The notes under the pieces were generated by a model that was not told the DNA's origin, did not search any database, and was given only the letters and a program-made list of their open reading frames with translations. From positions 428,135 through 492,134 of the forward strand of contig NZ_JAFBDA010000001.1 of the NCBI RefSeq assembly GCF_016907995.1: a stretch of 64,000 bases of DNA, written 5' to 3'. This document shows positions 36,189-44,867 of the stretch, piece after piece. Numbering within the stretch: the stretch's first letter is position 1; the number at the start of each line of letters is the position of its first letter. Position numbers and translations under genes: made by a program. This stretch comes from Clostridium sardiniense. GTDB taxonomy: Bacteria; Bacillota; Clostridia; Clostridiales; Clostridiaceae.

Positions 36189-36839
36189 TTATTTAAATTT
36201 TTGAGGGAATTGTCTAATGATACCTTCAGCAATTATATCAGCAAATTTAATCATATGATCTTCACCTTCATCAAATGCTTCAATATCTTTCTTCCAATCC
36301 TTATTTAATCTATTTACAGCTTGCTCTGTGACAAGTTGTAAGTGTCTATATAACATATCTTTTAAAACTTTATTTGAATATTTAGGATTAGCAGAACTTA
36401 AAAAATTAGCTATTTCATCTGCATTTTCATACCATAGTTTATTATACTTTTCTAAGTCTCTCTTCTTTCCACTTTTAGCAGCATCAACAACTTGTCCGGC
36501 AAGTTTTATATGATCTCTTAATAGAGCAGCGAACTTATCTCCAGCTTCTTTACCATAATAAGGTTTGATTGAATTACCGATATCATCTTGATTTTTAAGA
36601 AGTCTTTCTAACACAGGTTCCTTATCTTCAAGTGAAGCTAAATCACTTAAAATAAAGCTTCTAGTCCATAAGACATGGTCTATCCAAAGCTTTCTCTCAG
36701 CCATTTTTAAGTCACAGGAAGCCTTACTGTAAGATTCATCTTTATAGGATGTATTTTCTATAGTCATAGCTTTTATTGGGACAAAAACTAAATTAAATAA
36801 AAATAATAGCAATAGGGAATTTTTTATGATTTTTTTCAT
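36189..36839 (-). CDS. Conserved secreted helical protein of unknown function
   Basis: A 216-residue protein with a signal peptide or anchor (residues 5-24, IIKNSLLLLFLFNLVFVPIKA) and an all-helical remainder rich in His, Trp and Asp: WIDHVLWTRSFILSDLASLED, KNQDDIGNSIKPYYG, LLRDHIKLAGQVVDAAKSG, KLWYENADEIANFLS. I remember this pattern from a widespread Firmicutes family that is often mislabelled as an enzyme. The spaced His and Asp residues in a four-helix arrangement could bind metal, but that is inference. AAAGGAG precedes its ATG. Confidence 0.7.
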   Translation of the reverse strand: MKKIIKNSLLLLFLFNLVFVPIKAMTIENTSYKDESYSKASCDLKMAERKLWIDHVLWTRSFILSDLASLEDKEPVLERLLKNQDDIGNSIKPYYGKEAGDKFAALLRDHIKLAGQVVDAAKSGKKRDLEKYNKLWYENADEIANFLSSANPKYSNKVLKDMLYRHLQLVTEQAVNRLNKDWKKDIEAFDEGEDHMIKFADIIAEGIIRQFPQKFK

Positions 36840-37428
36840 TATTAATTACTCCTTTAATTGTTAAAAGTCTATCTTAGTTTGTTCAAAGCAGTAGCTATGT
36901 ATACTAAAATATTGAGTTTATTGAATTAAAAATTATAAGAGTAATTGGCTACAAATCTTTATAGGCATTTACTTTTGTATACATATATATTTTATTAGAA
37001 TAAGTTAAATCAAAATAAATTTAATATATAGAAAAAATAGAAGGAAAAATTTTTATGAAAAAATATAAGTAAAAATGAATTCTATTAATAAAATATTCAT
37101 ATAAATTGAGATGAGTATTTATTAAAATAGATAATTTGAATGAAGTAATAAAACATAATGTTTATATGCAGATTTGGTGAATAAATATGAATTTTGAGAT
37201 GGTTGATAAGGGCTTGTAATGTTGATTTGTGAATAAATATACAAGATGAAACTTTTAATATAAAAAAGTGTTTAAAGTATATACTACTAGGCACTTATGA
37301 ATAAAATTTAAAATTTTATTTTAAACATTGATTAAGAATATATTTCCTTAGTATAATTAATTAACCAATTTATTAATATAAAATTAAAAATATTAATAAA
37401 ATTTGAAAACAAAAAGGGGGACACACAA
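36840..37428. other. 590-base divergent region upstream of the cytolysin gene
   Basis: No gene found. Two direct copies of a 17-18 base sequence occur at 37171-37188 (GATTTGGTGAATAAATAT) and 37224-37240 (GATTTGTGAATAAATAT), centres 53 bases apart. I looked for VirR boxes (paired CCAGTTNTNCAC repeats), which control perfringolysin in C. perfringens, and saw none. Confidence 0.45.
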
Positions 37429-38964
37429 ATGAAAAAAATATTAAGGCACTTATTACTTTACATAATGATAATCAGTTGTTTTATCATTCAACCAATTCAA
37501 GTTACTTATGGTAGTGAATTGAATAAAAATGCACAAAATAGTGATTTGGGACAAGTTAATAGTGATGCTATCAATAATGGAATTTATAATTTAACTTATA
37601 ATCGTAATGAAATATTATCAGCAAATGGAGATCAAATAGAAAGCTTTGTTCCAACTCAAGGAAAAAGAGAGTCAGGAAAATTTATAGTAGTTAACCATGA
37701 GAAAAAGAATATCTCATCAAGAACAGCAGATATTTCCCTAATTGATGCTGTAACTGATAGAACTTATCCAGGAGCAATACAGCTTGCTAATAGATCACTT
37801 GTAGAAAATAGACCAGACATAATAATAGCTAAAAGAAGACCTCTAACTGTGAGTGTAGATTTACCGGGGATGGGAAGCGAAAATAAAGCTGTAGTAGAAA
37901 ATCCTACATACTCTAATGTATCAGCAGCGATAGATACTCTAGTATCTAAGTGGAATTCTAAATATTCCCAAACACATACATTACCATCAAGAACACAATA
38001 TTCAGAGTCAATGGTATACAGTGAATCACAACTCTCAACGGCACTTAAAGTTAATTCTAAAGCAGTTGGAACTTCACTTGGAATAGATTTTAATGCAATA
38101 TCTAAAGGTCAAAAAAATGTTATGGTTGCTGCATACAAGCAAATATTCTATACAGCAAGTATTGATTTACCTGAAAAGCCATCAGATTTATTTGATGAAA
38201 GTGTTACCTTTAAGGATTTACAAGCAAAAGGTATAAATAATGAAAATCCACCTGCACTAGTATCAAATGTTTCTTATGGAAGAACTATTTTTGTAAAGTT
38301 AGAATCAACATCAAAAAGTAAAGATGTAAAAGCTGCTTTTAAAGCATTGTTACAAAAGGGAAATATTGAAAGCAATTCAGAATACAAAGATATACTTAAT
38401 CAAAGCTCATTTACAGCAGTAGTATTAGGTGGAGACTCAAAAGAACATAACAAAATCATAACTACTGATTTTAACGAAATCAGAAATGTTATAAAGTCTA
38501 ACGCTGAAATGAGTGCTAAAAATCCTGGATATCCAATATCATACACAAGCGTATTTTTAAAGGATAATGCTATAGCTTCAATTAATAATAAGACTGATTA
38601 TGTAGAAACTACATCTACAGAATATTCAAGTGGAAAAATATCTTTAGATCATAGTGGAGCCTATGTAGCGAGATTCTATGTTACTTGGGATGAAGTTTCT
38701 TATGACAAAGATGGAAATGAAGTTTTAAAGCATAAGGCTTGGGATGGAAATGGATATGATAGAACAGCTCATTTCTATACCGAAATCCCACTAGATGGGA
38801 ATGCAAGAAATATAAGAGTTAAAGCAGAAGAGTGTACAGGTCTTGCTTGGGAATGGTGGAGAACTGTATTTGATCAAAAGAATGTTCCTTTAACAAAACA
38901 AAGCACTTTTTCAATTTGGGGTACAACATTATACCCAAAAAAGAGTGTAGAAGTAGATATTTAA
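37429..38964 (+). CDS. Cholesterol-dependent cytolysin (thiol-activated, perfringolysin-like)
   Basis: A 511-residue secreted pore-forming toxin of the CDC family. A signal peptide occupies about residues 1-29. The mature part has the family segments YNRNEILSANGD and RTYPGAIQLANRS, a long membrane-inserting domain, and the C-terminal domain 4 with the intact undecapeptide ECTGLAWEWWR (468-478) and the Thr-Leu cholesterol-recognition pair (T500-L501). Secreted monomers bind cholesterol and form large pores in host membranes. From memory it follows perfringolysin O closely but with many substitutions and a different signal peptide. It is monocistronic, with GGGGGA as RBS and a terminator at 39075-39118. 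Confidence 0.96.
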   Translation: MKKILRHLLLYIMIISCFIIQPIQVTYGSELNKNAQNSDLGQVNSDAINNGIYNLTYNRNEILSANGDQIESFVPTQGKRESGKFIVVNHEKKNISSRTADISLIDAVTDRTYPGAIQLANRSLVENRPDIIIAKRRPLTVSVDLPGMGSENKAVVENPTYSNVSAAIDTLVSKWNSKYSQTHTLPSRTQYSESMVYSESQLSTALKVNSKAVGTSLGIDFNAISKGQKNVMVAAYKQIFYTASIDLPEKPSDLFDESVTFKDLQAKGINNENPPALVSNVSYGRTIFVKLESTSKSKDVKAAFKALLQKGNIESNSEYKDILNQSSFTAVVLGGDSKEHNKIITTDFNEIRNVIKSNAEMSAKNPGYPISYTSVFLKDNAIASINNKTDYVETTSTEYSSGKISLDHSGAYVARFYVTWDEVSYDKDGNEVLKHKAWDGNGYDRTAHFYTEIPLDGNARNIRVKAEECTGLAWEWWRTVFDQKNVPLTKQSTFSIWGTTLYPKKSVEVDI

Positions 38965-39498
38965 ATAAAATATTTAATCTTGGGTACTAAAATTAATATT
39001 AAAAATAAATATTAATGATTGAGTTATAAAAGCAAATAACATTGATGCTTAAAAATAAATATTTAAAGTGAAATAAAAGGCTTAGAAGATATAGATTTAT
39101 AACTTCTAGGCCTTTTTTATTAATTTCAGTTAAGTTTAGATTTTGTATGTATTTATCTACGTTAATAAGTATCGGATTTTAATGTTTAAATTATATAAAT
39201 TAATTTTAGTATTTAATTGATAAAGGGAAAGGAATAGAAAATTTAAGTAGCAGTGGATACTATAATATTTTTATACCTAATATGAAAATATTAAGTAGTG
39301 AATATAAAGAATATCATGATGAACCCGTAGAACTAAATGGAAAGTTAGAAAAATAATTAGGGATGAGCTATTATCATAGTAAGAATGTTAAAATAAAGGT
39401 TTTTAAAATATAATTAATATTTTTAATGGAGGTTTATAGAAAATATAGTAAAATATATATGGGTTATAATTAATATTAAGGGATTTAGGGGGAGAAGG
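38965..39498. other. 534-base region: cytolysin terminator and a coding remnant
   Basis: Terminator: AAAAGGCTTAGAAG (39075-39088) pairs with CTTCTAGGCCTTTT (from 39103, one G-U pair), then T's. Beyond it, 39210-39356 reads as 48 residues without a start or RBS (core SSSGYYNIFIPNMKILSSEY), probably the tail of a decayed gene. Confidence 0.5.
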
Positions 39499-39726
39499 AT
39501 GGATAGGCTTTCATGGAAAAGTATTTTAGATAGTTTTAAATATATACTAAAGATTGATTGGATGGGATATTTTATTATACTTTTAAGTCCGATGATAGGA
39601 TATTTACTTAGTACAGTATTTAGTATTTTTTTCTATAGCTGGGTTACAGAGATAAGCTGTAATATATCTATTATTACTGTTGGTGTTCTACTTTGTATTA
39701 GAAATAATGAAGAGAAAAAAGAGTAA
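39499..39726 (+). CDS. Small two-span membrane protein (75 aa)
   Basis: A 75-residue protein with a charged start (MDRLSWKSILDSFKYILKIDW) and two hydrophobic segments (about 24-45 and 52-67), ending in a charged NNEEKKE tail. GGGGAGAAGG precedes ATG 39499. No family recognised. It ends before the bidirectional terminator at 39774-39816. Confidence 0.6.
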   Translation: MDRLSWKSILDSFKYILKIDWMGYFIILLSPMIGYLLSTVFSIFFYSWVTEISCNISIITVGVLLCIRNNEEKKE

Positions 39727-39773
39727 TATAAAGTATTTTACACATGATATTTATTGTTTATAAAAACATAATA

Positions 39774-39816
39774 AAAGGTTTAGAATTTATATTTTTAGAT
39801 TCTAAACCTTTTATTT
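39774..39816. terminator. Bidirectional terminator between convergent small membrane genes
   Basis: AAAAGGTTTAGAA (39774-39786) pairs with TTCTAAACCTTTT (39800-39812), flanked by A-rich and T-rich sequence on both sides. Confidence 0.8.
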
Positions 39817-39817
39817 A

Positions 39818-40150
39818 TTAGTTACTTTTAAGTATAGATTTTCCTTTTACCTTGTTTGACAAGTAAAAGGATAAAGTTCCAATTATTATATATACTATTG
39901 TAAATGGCATTACACCACCCATGTTATAGAGTAGATAGCTTGGTAGTATTATAGATATAGAAGATAGTACTAATCCTACTATAAAATCATTTTTTGAAGT
40001 TTTACAAAGTATACCTTGAATGATAAATGCAATTGGGAATATAAGATATAATCCAACTAAGATATATTTTGAAAATGGATTTAATTGATCAATGAATATT
40101 AATGAAAGTATAAGTAGGCTTGGTAGAGCTATAGAAATTATTTTTTTCAT
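39818..40150 (-). CDS. Small four-span membrane protein (110 aa)
   Basis: A 110-residue hydrophobic protein with four predicted membrane segments separated by short charged turns (KTSKNDF in the middle), ending KVKGKSILKSN. AGGAG lies about 8 bases before its ATG. No family recognised; coding is supported by the RBS, hydrophobic periodicity and its own terminator. Confidence 0.65.
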   Translation of the reverse strand: MKKIISIALPSLLILSLIFIDQLNPFSKYILVGLYLIFPIAFIIQGILCKTSKNDFIVGLVLSSISIILPSYLLYNMGGVMPFTIVYIIIGTLSFYLSNKVKGKSILKSN

Positions 40151-40525
40151 AATTAATCTCCTTTATGATAAAATATACTTTAATTACATTATATGTTAAT
40201 TGAATTTCTAAAGCAATTAAAATTGGTATAAGTTTAGCAAGTATAAAAGAATATATAGTATAAATTAAAATAAGATATAAAACTTGTAATAGAAGATATT
40301 ATGTAGAAGCAATTTATTATAAGATAGATGAGAAAACTTTTATTAAGAATTAGTAAAGTATAATAAATTTGTTTATAAATGAATAAATATATCACTTTGT
40401 AAAGATTTATTATAGTTTCAATTAAACTTAATTCAAAGATATTTTTTTCTCCAATAATCTTGTTATAATATGATTATAAAAAATATTAGAAATCTATTTG
40501 AATTTCTATTTAGGAGGGTTTTATT
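40151..40525. other. 375-base divergent region
   Basis: AT-rich, no gene. An extended -10 promoter (TGT-TATAAT, 40461-40469) precedes the small coiled-coil gene; its -35 is weak. Confidence 0.45.
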
Positions 40526-40750
40526 ATGAGTAAAAAAGTTGAAGAATTAAAAGAAGAAATAAGAAATAAAGCTGAAGAAGATCTTAAGGTCGTAAATGAA
40601 AATAGCAAAGTTTATAAAGAAGATCAAAAAGAAGCTAATGTTCTTGGAAAGAAAATAACTCAAGAATTAGATAGAGAAGCAAAAGAAGAAGCTTCTATGG
40701 AAAAAGAATTTGCAAAAGAACTAGAATCAGATATGAAAGCTAGAAAATAA
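40526..40750 (+). CDS. Small highly charged coiled-coil protein (74 aa)
   Basis: A 74-residue cytosolic protein of which more than half is Lys, Glu, Asp or Arg, with continuous helix-forming heptads (KKVEELKEEIRNKAEEDLK...). No Cys and no membrane segment. AGGAGG precedes ATG 40526. A similar lysine/glutamate-rich protein is encoded at 62773-63063. Function unknown. Confidence 0.65.
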   Translation: MSKKVEELKEEIRNKAEEDLKVVNENSKVYKEDQKEANVLGKKITQELDREAKEEASMEKEFAKELESDMKARK

Positions 40751-40806
40751 TTAAGTGCTTTGCATAATGTTTTTAAAAGAAACTTTGAAAGTATTATAGA
40801 AAGTAT

Positions 40807-40842
40807 AAGAACTATTAGATTACCACTAATAGTTCTTTTTTA
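40807..40842. terminator. Terminator between the coiled-coil gene and the APH gene
   Basis: AAGAACTATTAG (40807-40818) pairs with CTAATAGTTCTT (40826-40837) plus T-run; it lies between convergent genes. Confidence 0.85.
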
Positions 40843-40847
40843 TATAT

Positions 40848-41777
40848 TTATATTATAGTTCTATATTTTTTATAATTATCTTTGTACCAGTTTGGAATAA
40901 TATTTTTAAAATTATTGAAGTCTTTAAAAGCATTAATACATCGTAATTTCATTCCATTAATTTCATCTTCTCCAAATGCTTCAGCCCAATTTATTGCAGT
41001 AAGTGAAGAGTGCGCAACATAAACAGATAATATGTCCCAAAACTTAAGTGGAGGATCATTATTAAAATATCCATCAATTTGACCTATTGCAAATGGAATA
41101 CTTACTTCAATATCAAAGAATTGAATTTTATAAAACTCTTCATAGCCATCTCCACATTTCCATCTATTAAAGTCAATTACACCTATATTATTATTAGGAG
41201 TAAGAATTAAATTACCAACATGAAAGTCGCCATGAGTATATACGGGAGGTAAGGAATTTAATTTCTTTATATTTTTCTTAATGAAGTGTAATACTTCTTG
41301 ATCATTATCAATACGAACAGAACTATTTTCATATTTAATTAGTTTTTTTACTTTTTGTTCTTGTCTATTTTCTACAGGCATATCAGATTTTCTTATAGGT
41401 ATAGAGTGTATTTCTTTTAGAATATTTCCAGCTTCTAAGCCAAGTCTATATTGTGCCTTTTCAGAAAGTTTTGGAAGAGCAGTTATTAAGGATTCCCCTT
41501 CAACCCAAGTTAAGAGCATATAAATATTTTGTTTACTATTACATATCCCAAAAGAAATTACTTTTGACATTTCAAAAGATAAAGAATTGTATTTTTTTAT
41601 TATTTCAAACTCTTTCTTTTTAGGATTTAGCACACTAATATCTGAAAGTCTAAGGAGTAATTTATTTTTATTACAATCTTCTATGTAATATTTTATATCT
41701 GTTGACCAACCTTTATCTATTTTTTTGATAAGAGTCCAATATTTATAATCTGGAATATCCATTAATTCTTTATACAC
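40848..41777 (-). CDS. Aminoglycoside-phosphotransferase-family kinase
   Basis: A 309-residue APH/ChoK-fold protein. The catalytic loop HGDFHVGNL and the metal-binding IDFNRWKCGDG motif are intact, and the N-lobe keeps a Lys in LLLRLSD-type context. Substrates of the family include aminoglycosides, macrolides and small metabolites; none can be assigned, and a housekeeping role is as likely as resistance. GTG 41777 is taken as start because AGGTGGTG precedes it at normal spacing; ATG 41762 is an alternative. Confidence 0.82.
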   Translation of the reverse strand: MYKELMDIPDYKYWTLIKKIDKGWSTDIKYYIEDCNKNKLLLRLSDISVLNPKKKEFEIIKKYNSLSFEMSKVISFGICNSKQNIYMLLTWVEGESLITALPKLSEKAQYRLGLEAGNILKEIHSIPIRKSDMPVENRQEQKVKKLIKYENSSVRIDNDQEVLHFIKKNIKKLNSLPPVYTHGDFHVGNLILTPNNNIGVIDFNRWKCGDGYEEFYKIQFFDIEVSIPFAIGQIDGYFNNDPPLKFWDILSVYVAHSSLTAINWAEAFGEDEINGMKLRCINAFKDFNNFKNIIPNWYKDNYKKYRTII

Positions 41778-42100
41778 TTTAAATCACCACCTAATAAAGA
41801 TTTATATTATAGAATAATTATACAATAGTTAATTATGGAATGTTATTAAGTACATTAAATTAAGTATTATGGGAGATACATATGAGATTTATTACAATAT
41901 AAAATTTAATAAATTATTAATAAAATGTCTAAAATAGGTATATTTTGTTAAACAATATACTTATTTTATTATATTTAATTTTCAGAATATAAGTTTTTTA
42001 AACAAAATGTTATTTTAAGGTGTATATTAAAGGGATTAAATTAAATAAATTCCAGTAAAAATATGGTATAATCTCCTAGAAAAAATGAGGAGGGAATAGA
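41778..42100. other. 323-base region upstream of the duplicated gene pairs
   Basis: AATAGGTATATT (41933-41944) pairs imperfectly with AATATACTTATT (about 41953-41964), a hairpin followed by TTATT. An extended -10 promoter TGG-TATAAT (42064-42072) precedes the first pair. No ORF. Confidence 0.5.
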
Positions 42101-42706
42101 ATGAACATAAAGCCATTTTTATTGAAAAAGAAAAAAACAATTATATCTTGTATTGCTTGTTTCTTAATTGGAACAGCCATGTCAACTTCAACTAATGCTT
42201 CAGATGAAGAAATTAGTACTTTTAAAGCTAGACATTCAGAAATTGTAGAACAAGTTTCTCAAAAGGATTCTTTATTAGAATCTAAGAGAGAAGAACTTGC
42301 TAAACTACAAAGTACAACGTCTGAGTTAGAAAATAAAAAAGATGAAATAGAAAAAGCAGAGCAAGAGAAGTTGGCTAAAGAGCAAGAAGAGCAAGAAAAT
42401 GCTGAGAGATTAGCAAAAGAAAAGGCAGAGAAAGAAGAAGAAAAGCTAGCTAAAGAAAAACAAATAGCTAAAGATAATGAAGCTAAAAATAATCAGCCTT
42501 CTAATAAAAAGCCATCAAATGGTAGTGGGAATAAGAATAATAATTCAGTAACTAAGCCTATTGGAGCTATGGTATGGAAGACTGCAACGGGAAAAAAATA
42601 TCATAGAACAAATAATTGCGGAAATACAAATTCATCAAATGCATCTCAAATATCACAGTCAGATGCAGAAGCTAAAGGGCTTGGACCTTGTTCAAAATGT
42701 TATTAA
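42101..42706 (+). CDS. Membrane-anchored coiled-coil protein with C-terminal Cys/His domain (copy 1)
   Basis: A 201-residue protein. A signal-anchor (about 12-30, KKTIISCIACFLIGTAMS) is followed by a long Glu/Lys coiled coil (about 35-125), an Asn/Ser/Pro linker, and a C-terminal zinc-finger-like domain (about 155-201) with H168, C173, C197 and C200 in GKKYHRTNNC and GPCSKCY. This terminal domain recurs in many Firmicutes surface proteins. It is paralogous to 44868-45434, with which it shares anchor sequence, architecture, terminal domain and extended -10 promoter. A small partner gene follows 16 bases later. Probably an envelope-associated protein. Confidence 0.8.
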   Translation: MNIKPFLLKKKKTIISCIACFLIGTAMSTSTNASDEEISTFKARHSEIVEQVSQKDSLLESKREELAKLQSTTSELENKKDEIEKAEQEKLAKEQEEQENAERLAKEKAEKEEEKLAKEKQIAKDNEAKNNQPSNKKPSNGSGNKNNNSVTKPIGAMVWKTATGKKYHRTNNCGNTNSSNASQISQSDAEAKGLGPCSKCY

Positions 42707-42722
42707 TGGGGGATTAATTTAA

Positions 42723-42974
42723 ATGAAGAAATCATTAAATTTTATAAAAGGTAATATAATAGTTATAGTTATTTCAGGAATTTTCTTATTTATGGGAATT
42801 GGTGCTGGAGCATCAGAAAATAATTCAATTAAATTAGAATTAGAGAATGAATATACAAGCAAAGAAGCTATGCTTAAAGAAAAGGAAACAGAAATATCTT
42901 CTATAGATAATAAAATAGAAGATATAAATAATAAATTAGAAGATTTACAAGTATATATAGAAAGTAATAAATAA
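42723..42974 (+). CDS. Small membrane-anchored coiled-coil partner (copy 1)
   Basis: An 83-residue protein: one N-terminal membrane segment (about 10-30) and a C-terminal coiled coil (EKETEISSIDNKIEDINNKLEDL). It lies 16 bases after the larger protein, with GGGGGA as RBS. The paralog at 45449-45703 keeps the same position, length and SID(D)NI-type heptads, so the pair likely forms one complex. Confidence 0.75.
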   Translation: MKKSLNFIKGNIIVIVISGIFLFMGIGAGASENNSIKLELENEYTSKEAMLKEKETEISSIDNKIEDINNKLEDLQVYIESNK

Positions 42975-43008
42975 ATTTTTATACAATACTAAATAATTAA
43001 AACATATA

Positions 43009-43036
43009 AAAGCATCAGAAATGATGCTTTATTTTT
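43009..43036 (+). terminator. Terminator of paralog pair 1
   Basis: AAAGCATC (43009-43016) pairs with GATGCTTT (43023-43030), followed by ATTTTT. It separates pair 1 from the HNH cassette. Confidence 0.75.
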
Positions 43037-43149
43037 ATGGAATTTAATAAGAATAAGTTAATTAATAATATGGGAATACATCTAAGATATAGATTATAGA
43101 TAAAGTAAAATGGTAAAATAAACATATAAATAAAAATAGGGGTAGATAA

Positions 43150-44331
43150 ATGGAAATCAAATTACCATACGATAATAATTTAAGAATAAATAAGTTAGAA
43201 AAGTTACTAGATGAAAAAGTAACGGTAGCATCATATAAATTATTCTGGTTTGATGCAATATTAAAAGAAATAAGAGTAGGAAATAAAGAGATAACATTCA
43301 AAAGATTAGCTTGTAGAATGATAGCTACAGCTTGGTATCCATTAGTTGAATTTAAGCTAAGTTTTGGAGTACATGATAATTTAGGAGAAGTGATAAATAA
43401 GATAAAGAATAGATATGAGATAAATAAAAATCCCAAAGAAGAAGATTTAATTGAGTTTTTAGAGAATAAAACTGATAAAGAAGTAGAAAAAGATATATTA
43501 AACCTATGTAATATGGTTCCATATAGACTATTATCACCTTTTTATGAAAACCAATTAAAAGGCTTAGATAAAAGTCAGAAAAATAGAAAAATTATTAATT
43601 TATCGAATGAAGATCAAGGTTCGCTTTATAAAATAGATATAACAGATCCAAGTGAAAAAAGGATAATAGTAAATGATTTATGGGATAAATATATAGAAAG
43701 TAATGAAAGAATAATTTATGGATGGATAAGGTACAAGCTGATATTTTTCTTGCAAAAAAGAAATCCAAATGTTCCGGCTATAGCATTTAAATTAGAAGCC
43801 CCAATGCATAGAAATCTTAAAGCATCAACTGATTACTGGAAGTTTGTAAATAAAGAGATAGGGGTAAAAGATATATATACTGGTCAAATAATGAATAAAG
43901 AGAATTATGAAAAATATGGTGTAATGAGTATAGATCATTTTATTCCTTGGAGCTTTGTATTACATGATGAACTTTGGAATTTAATACCTACATTTAAAAA
44001 TATAAATAGTAAGAAAAGTGACAATTTACCTGATTTAGATAGATATTTTAATGATTTTTGTGAACTTCAATTTAAGTCTTTTGATTTTATGAGGAAGAAT
44101 GAAAAGGGAAGAAAAATACTTGAAGATTATAATAATATAAATTTAGATATAAGCTTTAATAAAGATACTAGATTATATGAACCAATTAAAAAAGAAATTT
44201 TTATAAGTTCTATAGAGCAAACAATTAAGCCTTTATACCAAATTGCTTATAATCAAGGATTTAATATATGGGAAAATAATTTTATTAATCATAAAAATAT
44301 TGAGGTGGTAGAAAATATTGAAAGAATATAA
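43150..44331 (+). CDS. HNH endonuclease domain protein
   Basis: A 393-residue protein. The first 240 residues, of unknown fold, contain FKRLACRMIATAWYPLVEFKLSFG and YGWIRYKLIFFLQKRNPNVPAIAFKL. An HNH nuclease site follows: D262-H263 in SIDHFIPWSF, N277 in LWNLIPTFKNINSKK with N286 and K289. Its stop overlaps the start of the next gene by 14 bases, showing translational coupling to a nucleotide pyrophosphohydrolase. Nuclease plus nucleotide hydrolase, bracketed by duplicated genes, suggests an accessory, possibly antiviral module; this is inference. RBS AGGGGT; start ATG 43150. Confidence 0.8.
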   Translation: MEIKLPYDNNLRINKLEKLLDEKVTVASYKLFWFDAILKEIRVGNKEITFKRLACRMIATAWYPLVEFKLSFGVHDNLGEVINKIKNRYEINKNPKEEDLIEFLENKTDKEVEKDILNLCNMVPYRLLSPFYENQLKGLDKSQKNRKIINLSNEDQGSLYKIDITDPSEKRIIVNDLWDKYIESNERIIYGWIRYKLIFFLQKRNPNVPAIAFKLEAPMHRNLKASTDYWKFVNKEIGVKDIYTGQIMNKENYEKYGVMSIDHFIPWSFVLHDELWNLIPTFKNINSKKSDNLPDLDRYFNDFCELQFKSFDFMRKNEKGRKILEDYNNINLDISFNKDTRLYEPIKKEIFISSIEQTIKPLYQIAYNQGFNIWENNFINHKNIEVVENIERI

Positions 44332-44629
44332 CAAATTAGTAAGAGATAATATACCAAAGATAGTAGAAGAGTCGGGCAAGAAATGTAATATAAAAATAGT
44401 GATTGGCAAGGAAAAAGAAGAATACCTAGAAAAGAAATTAAATGAAGAAGTAAATGAATATTTAGAAGATAAGAATTTAGAGGAACTTGCAGATATTATG
44501 GAAGTATTATTTGCACTTGCAGACAATTTAGGATACTCAGATGAAGAACTTCTAAATAAAAGAGAAGAAAAGAAATCACTTAGAGGTAGCTTTAAAAAAG
44601 GAATAATACTTAAAAAAGTAATAGAGTAA
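44318..44629 (+). CDS. MazG/HisE-like nucleotide pyrophosphohydrolase
   Basis: A 103-residue all-helical protein starting at TTG 44318 behind GAGGTGG. It opens KEYNKLVRDNIPKIVEESGKK, the signature of small phosphoribosyl-ATP/NTP pyrophosphohydrolase-like proteins, and has the metal-binding ExxE and ExxD motifs (NEEVNEYLED, EELADIMEV). Such enzymes cleave (d)NTPs or related nucleotides to monophosphates. There is no his operon here. Its 14-base overlap with the HNH gene points to a joint function. The terminator overlaps its stop codon. Confidence 0.85.
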   Translation: MKEYNKLVRDNIPKIVEESGKKCNIKIVIGKEKEEYLEKKLNEEVNEYLEDKNLEELADIMEVLFALADNLGYSDEELLNKREEKKSLRGSFKKGIILKKVIE

Positions 44630-44654
44630 TAGATTTTATAATCTATTACTCTAT
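44621..44654 (+). terminator. Terminator of the HNH/pyrophosphohydrolase cassette
   Basis: ATAGAGTAATAGATT (44621-44635) pairs with AATCTATTACTCTAT (44640-44654) with a 4-base loop; the stop codon lies inside the left arm. Confidence 0.75.
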
Positions 44655-44867
44655 TTATTAAATAAAATTGTTAAATTAATAACTTATAAAAAATAAAGTG
44701 ATTTTTATAAGAAATATCTAAAATGTATAAGAAAATTTAGAAAAATATTATTATATATAAAGTTTCATAAAACAAATAAAAATTTCAGAATAATTGGTTT
44801 ATTAAAAATAAAAAATACTTCCATTATACATGATATAATTTCCTTATATAAACAAGGGGGGATAAAA

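Noticed and set aside
37097..37294. 65-codon minus-strand frame upstream of the cytolysin gene
   Set aside because: Low-complexity hydrophobic translation of AT-rich DNA, no RBS, overlaps the direct repeats.
36840..37428. VirR boxes for the cytolysin gene
   Set aside because: No pair of CCAGTTNTNCAC-like repeats is visible; only an unrelated direct repeat was found.
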